Of a DNA stretch of 64,000 bases, positions 26,371 to 36,000 are shown in pieces. The stretch spans positions 3,286,001-3,350,000 of the forward strand of contig NZ_CP089293.1 of the NCBI RefSeq assembly GCF_021919345.1. Reading direction: 5' to 3'. The notes beneath the pieces were generated by a model. The model did not search any database and was not told where the DNA came from. It was given only the letters and a program-made list of their open reading frames with translations. The position numbers were made by a program, and so were the translations under genes. Position 1 is the first letter of the stretch, and each line of letters opens with the position of its first letter. This DNA comes from Paenarthrobacter nicotinovorans. GTDB taxonomy: Bacteria; Actinomycetota; Actinomycetes; Actinomycetales; Micrococcaceae.

Positions 26371-27252
26371 TTACTGCTCCTCGTTGACAGCCGCCTTGGT
26401 CGTTTCACGCTGGGTGGCGACCCAGCTGGCAAGTACTTTCAGCGCATCGGCGGAGGGCGTGTCTTCCTCGGCGGTGTAGACATTGATCCGCAGCCCTGGA
26501 TCTGCCGCCAGTTCCAGGGCCTCGTAGCTGAGGTCCAGATCGCCCACGATGGGATGGTGAAGACGCTTGCGTCCGGTCCGGTGGTACTTCACATCGTGCC
26601 GGGCCCACCGCGTGCCGAACTCCTCACTGCGGGTCGAAAGCTCACCGACGAGATCGCTGAGGTCTTTGTCGTAGGGGTTCCTGCCCGCGGCCGAGCGCAG
26701 TGCCGCGACGATGTCGTCAGCACTGCGCTCCCAATCGATGAAGAACTCACGGGCCTTCGGATTGAGGAACGTAAACCGGGCACTGTTCGGCGGACCGGGA
26801 CGCTCAGCCATCATGTCCATGTAGAGAGCGCGGCCCAGTTCGTTGGACGCAAGGACATCACCGCGATCATTGCGGACCCAAGCCGGTGCCGAACTGATGG
26901 CATCAATGACGCGCTGCACGCTGGGACGCACCGTCCGGGGACTGCTCTTGCGGCGAACCCGCGGCGACGCCGCGGTGGAGCGGGCCAGGTCAAAAAGGTG
27001 GGCCGTCTCGGCGTCGTCAAGCTTCAAGGCCCGGGCGAGCGCCTCCAGGACGTTGTCCGAGGCGCCCGAGAGATTACCGCGCTCAAGCCTGATGTAGTAG
27101 TCAACGCTCATGCCGGCGAGCATCGCCACCTCTTCGCGGCGCAGTCCGGTCACCCGGCGCTTGCCTCCGTATGCGGGCAGGCCGGCCTCTTCCGGCGTGA
27201 TCCGTGCACGGCGGGAGGTCAGGAATTTGCGAACGTCGTCGCTGAGTGTCAT
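26371..27252 (-). CDS. XRE-family regulator with MmyB-like ligand domain
   Basis: The 293-residue protein has an N-terminal helix-turn-helix (about 30-85: GLRREEVAMLAGMSVDYYIR, then LERGNLSGASDNVLEALARA) and a C-terminal MmyB-like domain (about 110-270) with APAWVRNDRGDVLASNELGRA and LVGELSTRSEEFGTRWARHD. In actinobacteria such regulators often sit divergent from, and control, an oxidoreductase; the ligand domain is thought to bind fatty acid-like molecules. Here it diverges from two aldo/keto reductases across 101 bases. Confidence 0.88.
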   Translation of the reverse strand: MTLSDDVRKFLTSRRARITPEEAGLPAYGGKRRVTGLRREEVAMLAGMSVDYYIRLERGNLSGASDNVLEALARALKLDDAETAHLFDLARSTAASPRVRRKSSPRTVRPSVQRVIDAISSAPAWVRNDRGDVLASNELGRALYMDMMAERPGPPNSARFTFLNPKAREFFIDWERSADDIVAALRSAAGRNPYDKDLSDLVGELSTRSEEFGTRWARHDVKYHRTGRKRLHHPIVGDLDLSYEALELAADPGLRINVYTAEEDTPSADALKVLASWVATQRETTKAAVNEEQ

Positions 27253-27353
27253 GGCTCTACGCTACGCGGGGCCAGCCCGGGGTGGGAGGCACTGACATTA
27301 CCCTGAACAAGAGTTACTCCCGGAGTGCTTGGAAGTGCTGTTCCATGGGAAAC

Positions 27354-28241
27354 ATGAATACCGAACTTACTCTCAACAACGGCGTCACGATGCCCGCCCT
27401 GGGCCTGGGTGTCTTCCAAAGTCCCCCTGAGCAGACAACAGCGGCGGTGGAAGCTGCACTGGCCACCGGCTACCGGCACATCGACACGGCCGCTGCCTAC
27501 GGCAACGAGCGGGAAGTCGGCGAAGGCATCCGCAACAGCGGCCTGGACCGGTCCGAGGTGTTCATCGAAACCAAGGTCTGGGTCAGCGACTACGGCTACG
27601 AGCAGACACGGCACGCCTGGGAGAAGGCTGCGGCCAAACTGGGCGTTGATCACCTGGACCTGCTGATCCTGCACCAGCCCGCTCCGGACCGCTTCGACAA
27701 GGTCATCGCCGCCTACAAAGCACTGGAGAGCCTGCTCGCCGAAGGAAAGGTGCGTGCCATCGGCGTCAGCAACTTCATGCCCCACCACCTGAAGCAGCTC
27801 CTGGCCGCAACGGACATCGTCCCCGCACTCAACCAGGTGGAGCTGCACCCGTACTTCATCCAAAGGGACGTCCAGGAAGCGGACGCGGAGCACGGCATAC
27901 TCACCCAGGCCTGGTCACCGATCGGTGGGATCACGTTCTACCCCGGCTGGGGCGAAGCCCGCCGGAACGTCATGGAAGACCCCACCATTGCCGATGTTGC
28001 CCGCAAGCATGGCAAGAGTCCTGCCCAGGTCATGCTTCGCTGGCACCTGCAGCAGGGCCGGTCAGCCATTCCGAAATCGACCAACCCTGCACGCATCGCC
28101 GAGAACTTCGACGTCTTCGACTTCGAACTCAGCCCGGAAGAACTTGCCGCCATCGATGCCCTGGACACGGGCGTCCGCAATGGACCGGACCCTGACGTAG
28201 CCCGCGAAGAGCGCTTCGCCATGGTCATCCCCGAAGCCTAG
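27354..28241 (+). CDS. Aldo/keto reductase (2,5-diketogluconate reductase-like)
   Basis: This 295-residue TIM-barrel oxidoreductase has the catalytic tetrad Asp and Tyr in DTAAAYGNEREVGE, Lys in FIETKVWVSDYG, and His in LLILHQPAP. IPKSTNPARIAENFDVFDF binds the NADPH phosphate end. It reduces aldehydes or ketones, substrate unknown. I start at ATG 27354 (MNTELTLNNGV), which matches the family; a frame reaching 27246 runs through the intergenic region. A second aldo/keto reductase follows after 20 bases, so both are probably co-transcribed and controlled by the divergent XRE protein. Confidence 0.88.
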   Translation: MNTELTLNNGVTMPALGLGVFQSPPEQTTAAVEAALATGYRHIDTAAAYGNEREVGEGIRNSGLDRSEVFIETKVWVSDYGYEQTRHAWEKAAAKLGVDHLDLLILHQPAPDRFDKVIAAYKALESLLAEGKVRAIGVSNFMPHHLKQLLAATDIVPALNQVELHPYFIQRDVQEADAEHGILTQAWSPIGGITFYPGWGEARRNVMEDPTIADVARKHGKSPAQVMLRWHLQQGRSAIPKSTNPARIAENFDVFDFELSPEELAAIDALDTGVRNGPDPDVAREERFAMVIPEA

Positions 28242-28261
28242 AACCGAGCAAAGGAACCGCT

Positions 28262-29284
28262 ATGGAATACCGTCTTCTGGGACGCACCGGCGTCAGGGTC
28301 AGCCCCCTGTGCCTGGGTGCCATGATGTTCGGTCCCTGGGGCAACAATGACCACGCCGACGCCACCCGCATCATTCACCGGGCCTTGGACGCCGGCATCA
28401 ACTTCATCGACACCGCTGACGTCTATTCCGGTGGCACCTCTGAAGAAATCGTGGGGAAGGCAATCGAGGGCAGGCGGGACGACGTTTTTCTCGCCACCAA
28501 GTTCTTCATGCCCATGAACCCTGACGATCCCAACCAGAGTGGCGGTTCCCGCCGGTGGATCATCCGTGAGGTGGAGAACTCCCTGCGCCGCCTCAACACC
28601 GATTACATCGACCTGTACCAGGTCCATCGCCCCAGTCCCGACACCGATGTGGAGGAAACGCTGGGTGCCCTCACGGACCTGGTCCGCCAGGGCAAGGTCC
28701 GTTACATCGGCTCCTCGTCCTACTCAGGATCCCAAATCGTGGAGGCACAATGGGCGGCGCGGGAACGGAACCTGGAGCGCTTCGTCACCGAGCAACCGCC
28801 TTACTCGATTCTTGCGCGCGGGATAGAAGAAGACGTCCTTCCCACCGTCCAGCGCCATGGGATGGGCACCCTCAGCTACAGTCCCCTTGCCGGCGGTTGG
28901 CTTTCGGGTCGATGGCGGAAAGATTCAGCATCTTCGCCCACATCAAGTGCGCGTCCGAGCGCCAGGTTCGACATGACGAGGTTCGCGAACCAGCGCAAAC
29001 TCGATCTCGTTGAAGACCTGGCGCAACTGGCCGAAGAGTCCGGGCTTAGCCTCATAGAGCTCGCCATTGCCTTTGTCATCAATCATCCCGGCATCACCTC
29101 CGCGATTGTTGGCCCGCGGACCATGGCACAGCTGGAGTCCTATCTTCCGGCGGCCTCAGTCGCTCTCACCGCAGACGTCCTGGACCGCATCGACGAGATC
29201 GTGGAACCCGGCGTCACGGTCAACCCGGACGACAACAGCTACGGCGCGCACGAACTCACACCCCGGGCGCGCAGGCGCCGCTGA
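28262..29284 (+). CDS. Aldo/keto reductase (YajO/Tas-like)
   Basis: This 340-residue protein comes from the other large aldo/keto reductase branch. It starts EYRLLGRTGVRVSPLCLG; the tetrad shows in FIDTADVYSGGTSE, ATKFFM and LYQVHRPSP; SAIVGPRTMAQLESYLPA is the cofactor-binding end. The start has AAAGGA eight bases upstream. It is only distantly related to its neighbour, so the pair is not a recent duplication. A strong stem-loop follows its stop. Confidence 0.88.
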   Translation: MEYRLLGRTGVRVSPLCLGAMMFGPWGNNDHADATRIIHRALDAGINFIDTADVYSGGTSEEIVGKAIEGRRDDVFLATKFFMPMNPDDPNQSGGSRRWIIREVENSLRRLNTDYIDLYQVHRPSPDTDVEETLGALTDLVRQGKVRYIGSSSYSGSQIVEAQWAARERNLERFVTEQPPYSILARGIEEDVLPTVQRHGMGTLSYSPLAGGWLSGRWRKDSASSPTSSARPSARFDMTRFANQRKLDLVEDLAQLAEESGLSLIELAIAFVINHPGITSAIVGPRTMAQLESYLPAASVALTADVLDRIDEIVEPGVTVNPDDNSYGAHELTPRARRRR

Positions 29285-29295
29285 CAGGAACACAT

Positions 29296-29338
29296 CGACG
29301 ACGGCGCTGCCCGCCTCACCCGGCGGGCGGCGTCGTCG
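29296..29338. terminator. Stem-loop after the aldo/keto reductase pair
   Basis: CGACGACGGCGCTGCCCGCC pairs imperfectly with GGCGGGCGGCGTCGTCG across a TCACCC loop. It separates two convergent units. Confidence 0.65.
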
Positions 29339-29356
29339 TGCATTTTCAGGGTCCCG

Positions 29357-30661
29357 CTACGCCCGGAATTCGCGGTCGCGCCTGGCCATCCTCGCCTGCA
29401 GCATTCCAAGGCGGGGATCATTGCCGGCCGCTGCCTGCGCGGCCGCCAACGCTTCGAAATCATCGGCCCCCATGTCGCTGGAGCCCCATTGCAGGATGAG
29501 GTCCTGGTCGCCGGTGGCCCGCACCGATGCGCTGATCGCTGCGTTGAGTTCGTCGCGGAGGAGCTCGATGGCGAGGTTTCCTGAGCGGGCAAGGAGCGGA
29601 GCGTTGTAAGCCTGGAGAGCTTCGGCGATGCGGGCCTTCCGCAGATGTTCGGTCACGGTGGAGACGTCGGTTATCACCGTCAGTCCGGCCGCAAAGCGAT
29701 AGGGGTTGGCCTCCAGGACCTTTCCCAGGACGGCGCGGATCCGGTGCATCTCGGTGCGGACGGAAGCTGCGGCACCATCCTCGCCATGCACCTGGTAGGC
29801 CAACTCGTCAGCGCTCCAACCACCCGAACGTGAGGCAAGCAAAGCCAGGATTTCAGCACGCCGGAGCGTCAGCGGCAGCCGCACACCGCCGTCGACCTCT
29901 GCTGTCGGGGCGTCCCCCAACAAGTTCAGTTTCAGCGTTGCGGGTGTTCTTTTGTCTGCACGGGTGGGAGCCGCATGAGGTGTGCGCGGACCGGCGGTAC
30001 GCAAAAGCTCCTCGGCCAGCCGGACGGCGCAACGCACCATGCGCAGGCTGTCCGGAGTTACCGAGTCGATGGGCCCGGATACATCCAGGATTCCGAGGAT
30101 CCGGTTGCTGTGCGGGTCACGGATGGGAGACGCGGTGCAGGCCCACTCGTGATGGGAACGCACGAGGTGCTCGGCTGAAAGGAGCTGGGCCGGTGCCCCT
30201 GTAATCAGGGCCTCACTGATGGCATTGGTGCCGATCCCGGACTCTGACCAGTCCGCCCCTTCAACGAACTCCAATGAATCGGCCTGTCGAAGCGCATGGC
30301 TGCTGCCCACCCGCCACAGCACCTCACCCAGCTGGTCCGTGACGATCAGGAGGTGCCGGCCGTCAGCGGATTCGTCCGCAAGAAGTTGCGTGAGCGCCGG
30401 CATGACAGGGGCCAAGGGATGGCCGGCGCCGAGCTTGCGGGCATCCTCCACCTCGTGGCGACGGAGCGGACTGTGCCGCTCAGGATTGATCCCCAACGCC
30501 AAGGAGCGCTGCCAGGACTCCAGGAGGGACTGCGGGATGCGGGGATCAGGACGCCCGGAAATCGTGGCTTCGTGGGCTTTGCGAAGGATGCGGGCGTACT
30601 CCGACGGCGCGGAAAGCCTCAGACCATCCATGCGCGCTGCAGCGGCAGTGACACTTGGCAT
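29357..30661 (-). CDS. AcoR-like GAF regulator with winged-helix output
   Basis: The 434-residue protein has the N-terminal half of AcoR-type activators: SLLESWQRSLALGINPERHS, then a GAF domain (about 90-230) with DWSESGIGTNAISEAL and HEWACTASPIRDPHSNRILG. It lacks the sigma-54 AAA+ domain. Instead residues about 270-360 form a winged-helix-like unit (LTLRRAEILALLASRSGGWS, SVRTEMHRIRAVLGKVLEAN). Actinobacterial relatives activate alcohol, aldehyde or monooxygenase genes. The butanediol-type dehydrogenase at 25.2 kb is a reasonable target. ATG with GGAGGAAA upstream. Confidence 0.82.
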   Translation of the reverse strand: MPSVTAAAARMDGLRLSAPSEYARILRKAHEATISGRPDPRIPQSLLESWQRSLALGINPERHSPLRRHEVEDARKLGAGHPLAPVMPALTQLLADESADGRHLLIVTDQLGEVLWRVGSSHALRQADSLEFVEGADWSESGIGTNAISEALITGAPAQLLSAEHLVRSHHEWACTASPIRDPHSNRILGILDVSGPIDSVTPDSLRMVRCAVRLAEELLRTAGPRTPHAAPTRADKRTPATLKLNLLGDAPTAEVDGGVRLPLTLRRAEILALLASRSGGWSADELAYQVHGEDGAAASVRTEMHRIRAVLGKVLEANPYRFAAGLTVITDVSTVTEHLRKARIAEALQAYNAPLLARSGNLAIELLRDELNAAISASVRATGDQDLILQWGSSDMGADDFEALAAAQAAAGNDPRLGMLQARMARRDREFRA

Positions 30662-31033
30662 GCAGTTTCCTCCAATTCACCATCGAATTGCCCGGACCAC
30701 GTTCCAGGAGCGTGCGCCGCCTTCCCAGTGTAGACCGGGCAAGCCCCGGATGTGGTGCGGGTCACCACGCCGACCGTCCGGACATCACCATCTCCCCGGA
30801 GTCCGGTCCGTTGCGTAATTCGGCCCAATTTCGCATTCATGCTTCTCGTATAGGATGCAGGAAGAACGGCTACGCGTCAGCGGGCAGAAGAGCCTGGAGG
30901 GGTCCAAACGGCTCGCCAATAACCATGCCAGGAATCCCATTGATGGGAAACGCGCTGTCGTGTCCGGAAACAGGCGCAATTGCCGTTTCCGCTAAAGCCG
31001 GTTTTGAAAACGCTATGGGGGCGATACAGAACG
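30662..31033. other. Divergent intergenic region before the sigma factor
   Basis: About 370 bases hold the promoters of the GAF regulator and of the sigma gene. The visible structures are a hairpin at 30965-30991 and, after it, a short upstream ORF. I could not place a convincing -35/-10 pair. Confidence 0.5.
30965..30991 (+). promoter_or_regulatory. Hairpin in the sigma-factor leader
   Basis: CGGAAAC-A-GGC pairs with GCC-GTTTCCG across GCAATT, a ten-pair stem with one bulged A, 43 bases before the upstream ORF. Role unknown. Confidence 0.45.
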
Positions 31034-31108
31034 ATGAAAAACACACGCAAGCACCTTTTAGTGCCTTCGGGCAGGCCCAGCCAGGCTTTCACCGGTAAAA
31101 AGCCATGA
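31034..31108 (+). CDS. Possible 24-residue upstream peptide coupled to the sigma factor
   Basis: ATG 31034 opens a basic peptide MKNTRKHLLVPSGRPSQAF followed by TGKKP. Its TGA overlaps the sigma start as ATGA. The sigma start itself has only a weak ribosome binding site, so re-initiation after this peptide would make sense. The peptide has no strong ribosome binding site either, hence the low confidence. Confidence 0.35.
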   Translation: MKNTRKHLLVPSGRPSQAFTGKKP

Positions 31109-32616
31109 CCGGGCATACCGGGAAAACACCGGAGAACCCATCGGACGAAGAACTGATCTCTTCCGTCCAGGGCCAGGACGCCGCGGCCATCGAAGAGCTT
31201 TACCGGCGCCATGCCGCTGCCGGGCTTTCCTACGCCAAGAAGCTATTGGGCAACGGCTTCGACGCCGATGACGTCAGCTCCGAGGCCTTCCTCAAGGTCA
31301 TTCATGCCATCCAGCGGGGAAACGGACCGGATGGCCCCTTCCGTCCCTATCTCCTGCGGGCCATCAAGACCTCAGCTGCGGATCATTGGACAGCACGCTC
31401 ACGCCACGAACTCGTGGAGGAGCCGATGGAGTTGCCCCACGACGAGGACGGCTACGAGGACATCCTGCACGAGAAGGACCGGGAACTGGCCGGCGCTGCT
31501 TTCGCGTCCTTGCCGGCCCGTTGGCAGACCGTGTTGTGGCATGTGGACGTCGAAGGCGAACGGCCCCGCCAGGTAGGGCCGCTGCTGGGCCTCGAACCCA
31601 ACGCCGTTTCAGCCATTGCAGCCCGGGCCCGAAAGGGACTCCGGTTGGCTTATCTGGAGGCCTACGTGGATTCCTCCCTCGATGAGACGTGCAAGCCGTA
31701 TGTGCCGCTGCTGGCCAAGTCGGTAGTCGACGGATTGTCTCCGTTTGAAGACGTGCGGCTGCAGAAGCACCTCGCAAAATGCCTCGCCTGCACCTCAGCT
31801 GCCACGGCCCTGATGGATGTTCGGTCCACGATGCGGCGGGCTGTCGCGCCCTGGCTGGTGGGACCGGCCGCCGTGCCCGTGATGATTGGTTCCGGAGCCG
31901 TAGCCTTGCCCGCCACGACAGGCACACAACTTCCCGGAGCCCAAGCCACCACCGGTTCCGCAGCGCACTCCGCTGGAATGGGAATCGGAGCGTGGGCCGC
32001 CGCCATCGCCGTGGTTGCCTGCGTGGCAACCGGCGCTATCGCCGTCGCGACAGGCTTGGGTTCAACCCCGTCAGCTACGGATGCGGCGAATTCTCCGGCC
32101 GAAGCGGGACCCCTTGGCGCGCCGCCGGCAGGAGGCACCCCAGCGGACGGCGGCCCGGGTCCGGGCAGCGCCGGGGTGCCGCCGGCAGGGGTCAGTCCGG
32201 ATTACGCCGTGATCTCACTGGACCAGCCACGTGCCGAAGCACTCCAAGTCCCGCTGCCTGTATCCATCCGCCCGATTCCAACGGACTCCCCCGCCGGTTC
32301 GACGCCGGAGACCACCCCCAGGGAGGAACCCAGGTTCCCACAACAAGGCACCACGGCAGCGCCGACCATCGCCGGTCCCACGCCGGGCTTCTCCCCGACA
32401 TCCCTGCCGACGAGCACACCCCTGCCTACAAACGCCACTCCTGGGCCGAGCCCCAGCGAAACGCACCAGCCAAGCCCCACGGCAACGCCAACGCAAACAC
32501 CCACTGTGGCACCCACCCCCACGCCGACCAGCACAAGTGTGCCAACACCCACGCCCACTCCTACCGTCACACCAGGGGAACCCTGCCCCTGGTGGTGGTG
32601 GTTCTGCACTCCGTAG
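31105..32616 (+). CDS. ECF sigma factor fused to zinc-finger, membrane span and Pro/Thr-rich tail
   Basis: Residues 1-175 are an ECF-type sigma-70 factor: region 2 (ELISSVQGQDAAAIEELYRR, KLLGNGFDADDVSSEAFLKV) and region 4 (LPARWQTVLWHVDVEGERPR, GLEPNAVSAIAARARKGLR). The chain goes on into an anti-sigma-like zinc motif with His222, Cys226 and Cys229 (HLAKCLAC), a membrane helix at about 293-319 (AWAAAIAVVACVATGAIAVA), and about 180 residues rich in Pro, Thr and Ser ending EPCPWWWWFCTP. Sigma and a membrane tether are thus one polypeptide, which probably needs cleavage or a shape change to act. The DUF11 surface protein downstream is a likely target. Confidence 0.85.
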   Translation: MTGHTGKTPENPSDEELISSVQGQDAAAIEELYRRHAAAGLSYAKKLLGNGFDADDVSSEAFLKVIHAIQRGNGPDGPFRPYLLRAIKTSAADHWTARSRHELVEEPMELPHDEDGYEDILHEKDRELAGAAFASLPARWQTVLWHVDVEGERPRQVGPLLGLEPNAVSAIAARARKGLRLAYLEAYVDSSLDETCKPYVPLLAKSVVDGLSPFEDVRLQKHLAKCLACTSAATALMDVRSTMRRAVAPWLVGPAAVPVMIGSGAVALPATTGTQLPGAQATTGSAAHSAGMGIGAWAAAIAVVACVATGAIAVATGLGSTPSATDAANSPAEAGPLGAPPAGGTPADGGPGPGSAGVPPAGVSPDYAVISLDQPRAEALQVPLPVSIRPIPTDSPAGSTPETTPREEPRFPQQGTTAAPTIAGPTPGFSPTSLPTSTPLPTNATPGPSPSETHQPSPTATPTQTPTVAPTPTPTSTSVPTPTPTPTVTPGEPCPWWWWFCTP

Positions 32617-33038
32617 CTTCCACTCCGAAACTGCCCGTGGTCCCCGGACAAGGACTGAATAAAAAAACTTTCGAATTCCCGCGTCACGTTTTTAAGTGAC
32701 AGCCGTATACATCTTGAAGGGCTTGTGCCCTGACTCCGTTTCATCGGCGAACCGTTCATCGTAACGGCGCTGACTCCTGTGTGCCTGCCGGTTAGCCGGA
32801 CGCATCACAGTTGTGCCGAAACGGCATCAAAGAGGCTTTGGGAGGCAAACCAGACCGAATTGTTGATGGCGCGCGCCCAGACGCGGGCTACGGAAGTAGA
32901 AGTTTACGGCCCGGTGATGCCCATCGCCGGGTCATGGGGGGTGGCTCTTGCGTGCAGGATCTAACGGCTACGGAGCGCCCGAATCTCTGGGAGCGGAAGG
33001 CTCTGCTCCCACCGGACACCTTAAAAGGGGTGCAGTAA
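32617..33038 (+). promoter_or_regulatory. Long structured leader before the DUF11 gene
   Basis: This 420-base gap has no gene I trust. It has a strong hairpin at 32910-32931 (CCCGGTGA loop TCGCCGGG) and another at 32989-33010 (GGGAGC and GCTCCC), just upstream of the AAAGGGG ribosome binding site. I compared it by eye with c-di-GMP, c-di-AMP, TPP and cobalamin riboswitch cores and found no match. Confidence 0.45.
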
Positions 33039-36000
33039 TTGGCTGACGGCACTAACCGACTCAGCGGCGGGACGACAGGTCCCGCCGTCGGTGCAGATCA
33101 ACGACATATACACAGGCCGGCCGGGCTTCCCGCCCAACGCCGGCCACGGACCGGTAAAGGCAGGCGCGGCGGCAGGCAGGCTTTGGCGCTCCTGGCGAGC
33201 AGCGCCGTCGTCGCCGGTTTGTTTACCGGAGGTGCGCTGACATTGTCGGCAGGCCCGGCCACAGCGGCAGATGCTTTGAGCTGTGGGGCCGTGTACTCGG
33301 TCCAGGGCAGCGGCAACCGCAACTTGTGGCTCGTCAACACCGCGACAGGGACGCAGACCAGCGTCGGGAACTTCACCATTGCCGGGTCCAACCAAAACCT
33401 CAATGGTCTGGGCATCGCAGCCGATGGCAGTGCTGCCATCGGCGTCCTGCCCAACAGCAACGACACCGGCCGGACCATCTACCGCCACGACCGGGCGTCC
33501 AACACCACCTCGGTACTGGGCGCGGGCGAAGCAGGAACTCCCGTCACCCACGGCGCCATCAATCCTGACAACGGCTTCTACTACTACGGCGGATTCACCG
33601 GAAATACGATCCGCGTTTACGGGTTCGACACCGTCAACAATGTCTCAATCGGCCTGGTGGCCAGCGGTGACATCCCCAACGCCGGAGCCAACGGCGACTG
33701 GGCTTTCGACAAACAGGGCCGCTTGTATGTGATGGGCGGTGGGTCAACCCACAGCATCCTCTCTGTCATCCAGCAGGAGATACCCACGGCCGCCGGCGCA
33801 CCCGTTGCCGTGACGGCCAACCAGCTGGTCTCCATCGCCACCCCGCAGCCCATCAACGGCATCGCGTTTGGTGGTGACGGCCTGGTCTACCTGGGCAGCT
33901 CGGACACGCTCCGCCAAGTGGACCCCATCTCCGGCGAAGTCCTGAGTTCCAAGCCCTTCTCCCAGGCCGGTTCCGTGGACCTGGGCTCCTGTGCGACCCC
34001 CAACACCATCACGGTCAAGAAGGACTTCCCGCACGGCCGCGTCACCCCTGCCGACCAGGCCACGCTCACCCTGAAGGGTGACGGTCTACCGGTAACCGGC
34101 GTTCAAGCCACCACCGCCGGCACAGAGAACGGACTCCAGGACCAGCCCGGCGAGGTAGTAGGCCCGGTCTTCGGCCGCACAGGCACCACGTATGCCATTT
34201 CCGAGTCCGGCAGCACGGGCGTGGGATACGCCTCGAGCTGGTCGTGCATCAATGAAAACAACGGTGCTCCGATCTCCAGCGGCACAGGAACCAGCGGCAG
34301 CTTCACCATGCCGGCAGCTGGATCCGATGGAATTGCTGTGCTCTGCACGTTCACGAACGCCGCACGAATCACGGATCTGGTCCTCGACAAGAAGGCCGGT
34401 GCCCCCAGCGGGAACACAGCCGGCTCAACTGTCCCTTACACCTTTGACGTCACCAACACCGGAACCGTCCCGCTGGAAACAGTCAGCGTAAACGATCCCC
34501 TGGTGGGAGCAGTCACATGCCCTCCCGGTCCCCTGGCCGTCGGAGCGACCGTCACCTGCACGGCTCCGCCCTACAAACTCACCCAGGACGATGTCACTGC
34601 GGGCCAAGTGATCAACAAGGCCACAGCCACCGGGACAGTAGCCGGATTGCCTGACGCTACGGACGACGATTCCACCACGACGCCGATTGCGTCCTCACCG
34701 GCGCTAACCCTGAAGAAGAGCGCCGGAACGCCGGTTGATGTCAACAATTCGGGTCTTACCGACGCCGGGGACACCATCGCGTACACGTTCCTGGTGACCA
34801 ACAGCGGCAACTTGCCCGTCTCCGGCGTCGTCATCAATGACAAGCTGCTGAGCGGCCAGAACCCGGCAATTGCAGTAAGCTGCGAGGCCACATCACTTGC
34901 CCCTGGCGCCTCCACGAACTGCAAAGCTGATCAGCCCTACACCATCACCGAAGCAGACGAGACAGCCGGCAAGGTGCTCAATACTGCCACGGCCCAGGGC
35001 ACCGATCCCCGCAACCAGCCTGTAGTTTCCAACGAAGACAGCACCGAAACCCCGGTCAGCGCTCCCGCGCCGTCGCTGTCCATCGAGAAGACTGCCGGCA
35101 CACCGGTGGACAAGAACAACTCGGGTATCACGGACGCCGGCGACACCATTGCCTACACCTTCGTGGTCACCAACACCGGCAATATCCCGTTGCATGACGT
35201 GAAGGTCAACGATGCAAAAATCGGTTCCGTCACCTGCGAAAAGAACGCTCTTTCACCTGGCGAGAGCATCAGCTGCACGGGCGATGCCCCGTACGTTGTA
35301 ACCGACATGGATGAGCTTCACGGTTCGGTGGACAACACCGCCACGTCTACCGGCACGGATCCCGACGGCGACCCCGTCACATCCCCTCCGGACACCACCA
35401 CCACCAAGGTCACGGTTCCCGCCCCGTCCCTGTCCTTGGAGAAGTTCGCCGCCGCTCCGGTGGATGTGAACAATTCCGGGATCACTGACGCCGGAGACAC
35501 CATCGCGTACACGTTCACGGTCACCAACACCGGCAACGTCCCGGTAACCGCCGTTGAAGTGGTGGATCCGCTTGCGGGCGCCGTCACGTGCAAAGTCACG
35601 GAGCTTGCTCCCGGCGCAACAACCAACTGTGCCGCCGATGCACCGTACGTTGTGACGTCAGCCGATGAAGCAGCACACGTAGTGCGTAACACCGCCCACG
35701 CCGAGGGCATGGACCCCGACACTGACAAGGTTGTCTCCGACCCGGATACCACCAACACTCCAGTCACCGAGCAGGCCCCGGCCCTGACCCTTGAGAAATC
35801 AGCAGGGGCCATCAAGGACGCCAACGCCTCGGGCATCATCGACGCCGGAGACACCATCGACTACACCTTCGTGGTCACCAACGATGGCAATGTGCCGGTT
35901 CGCCGGATCACGGTCAACGATCCCCTGGCCGGTGCGGTGACCTGCGAAGCCGCCGATCTCGCTGTGGGTGCATCCACTCACTGCAGGGCAACTGCACCCT

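Noticed and set aside
32617..33038. Known riboswitch (c-di-GMP, c-di-AMP, TPP, cobalamin)
   Set aside because: Stems are present but none of the conserved cores could be recognised by eye; a covariance search would decide.
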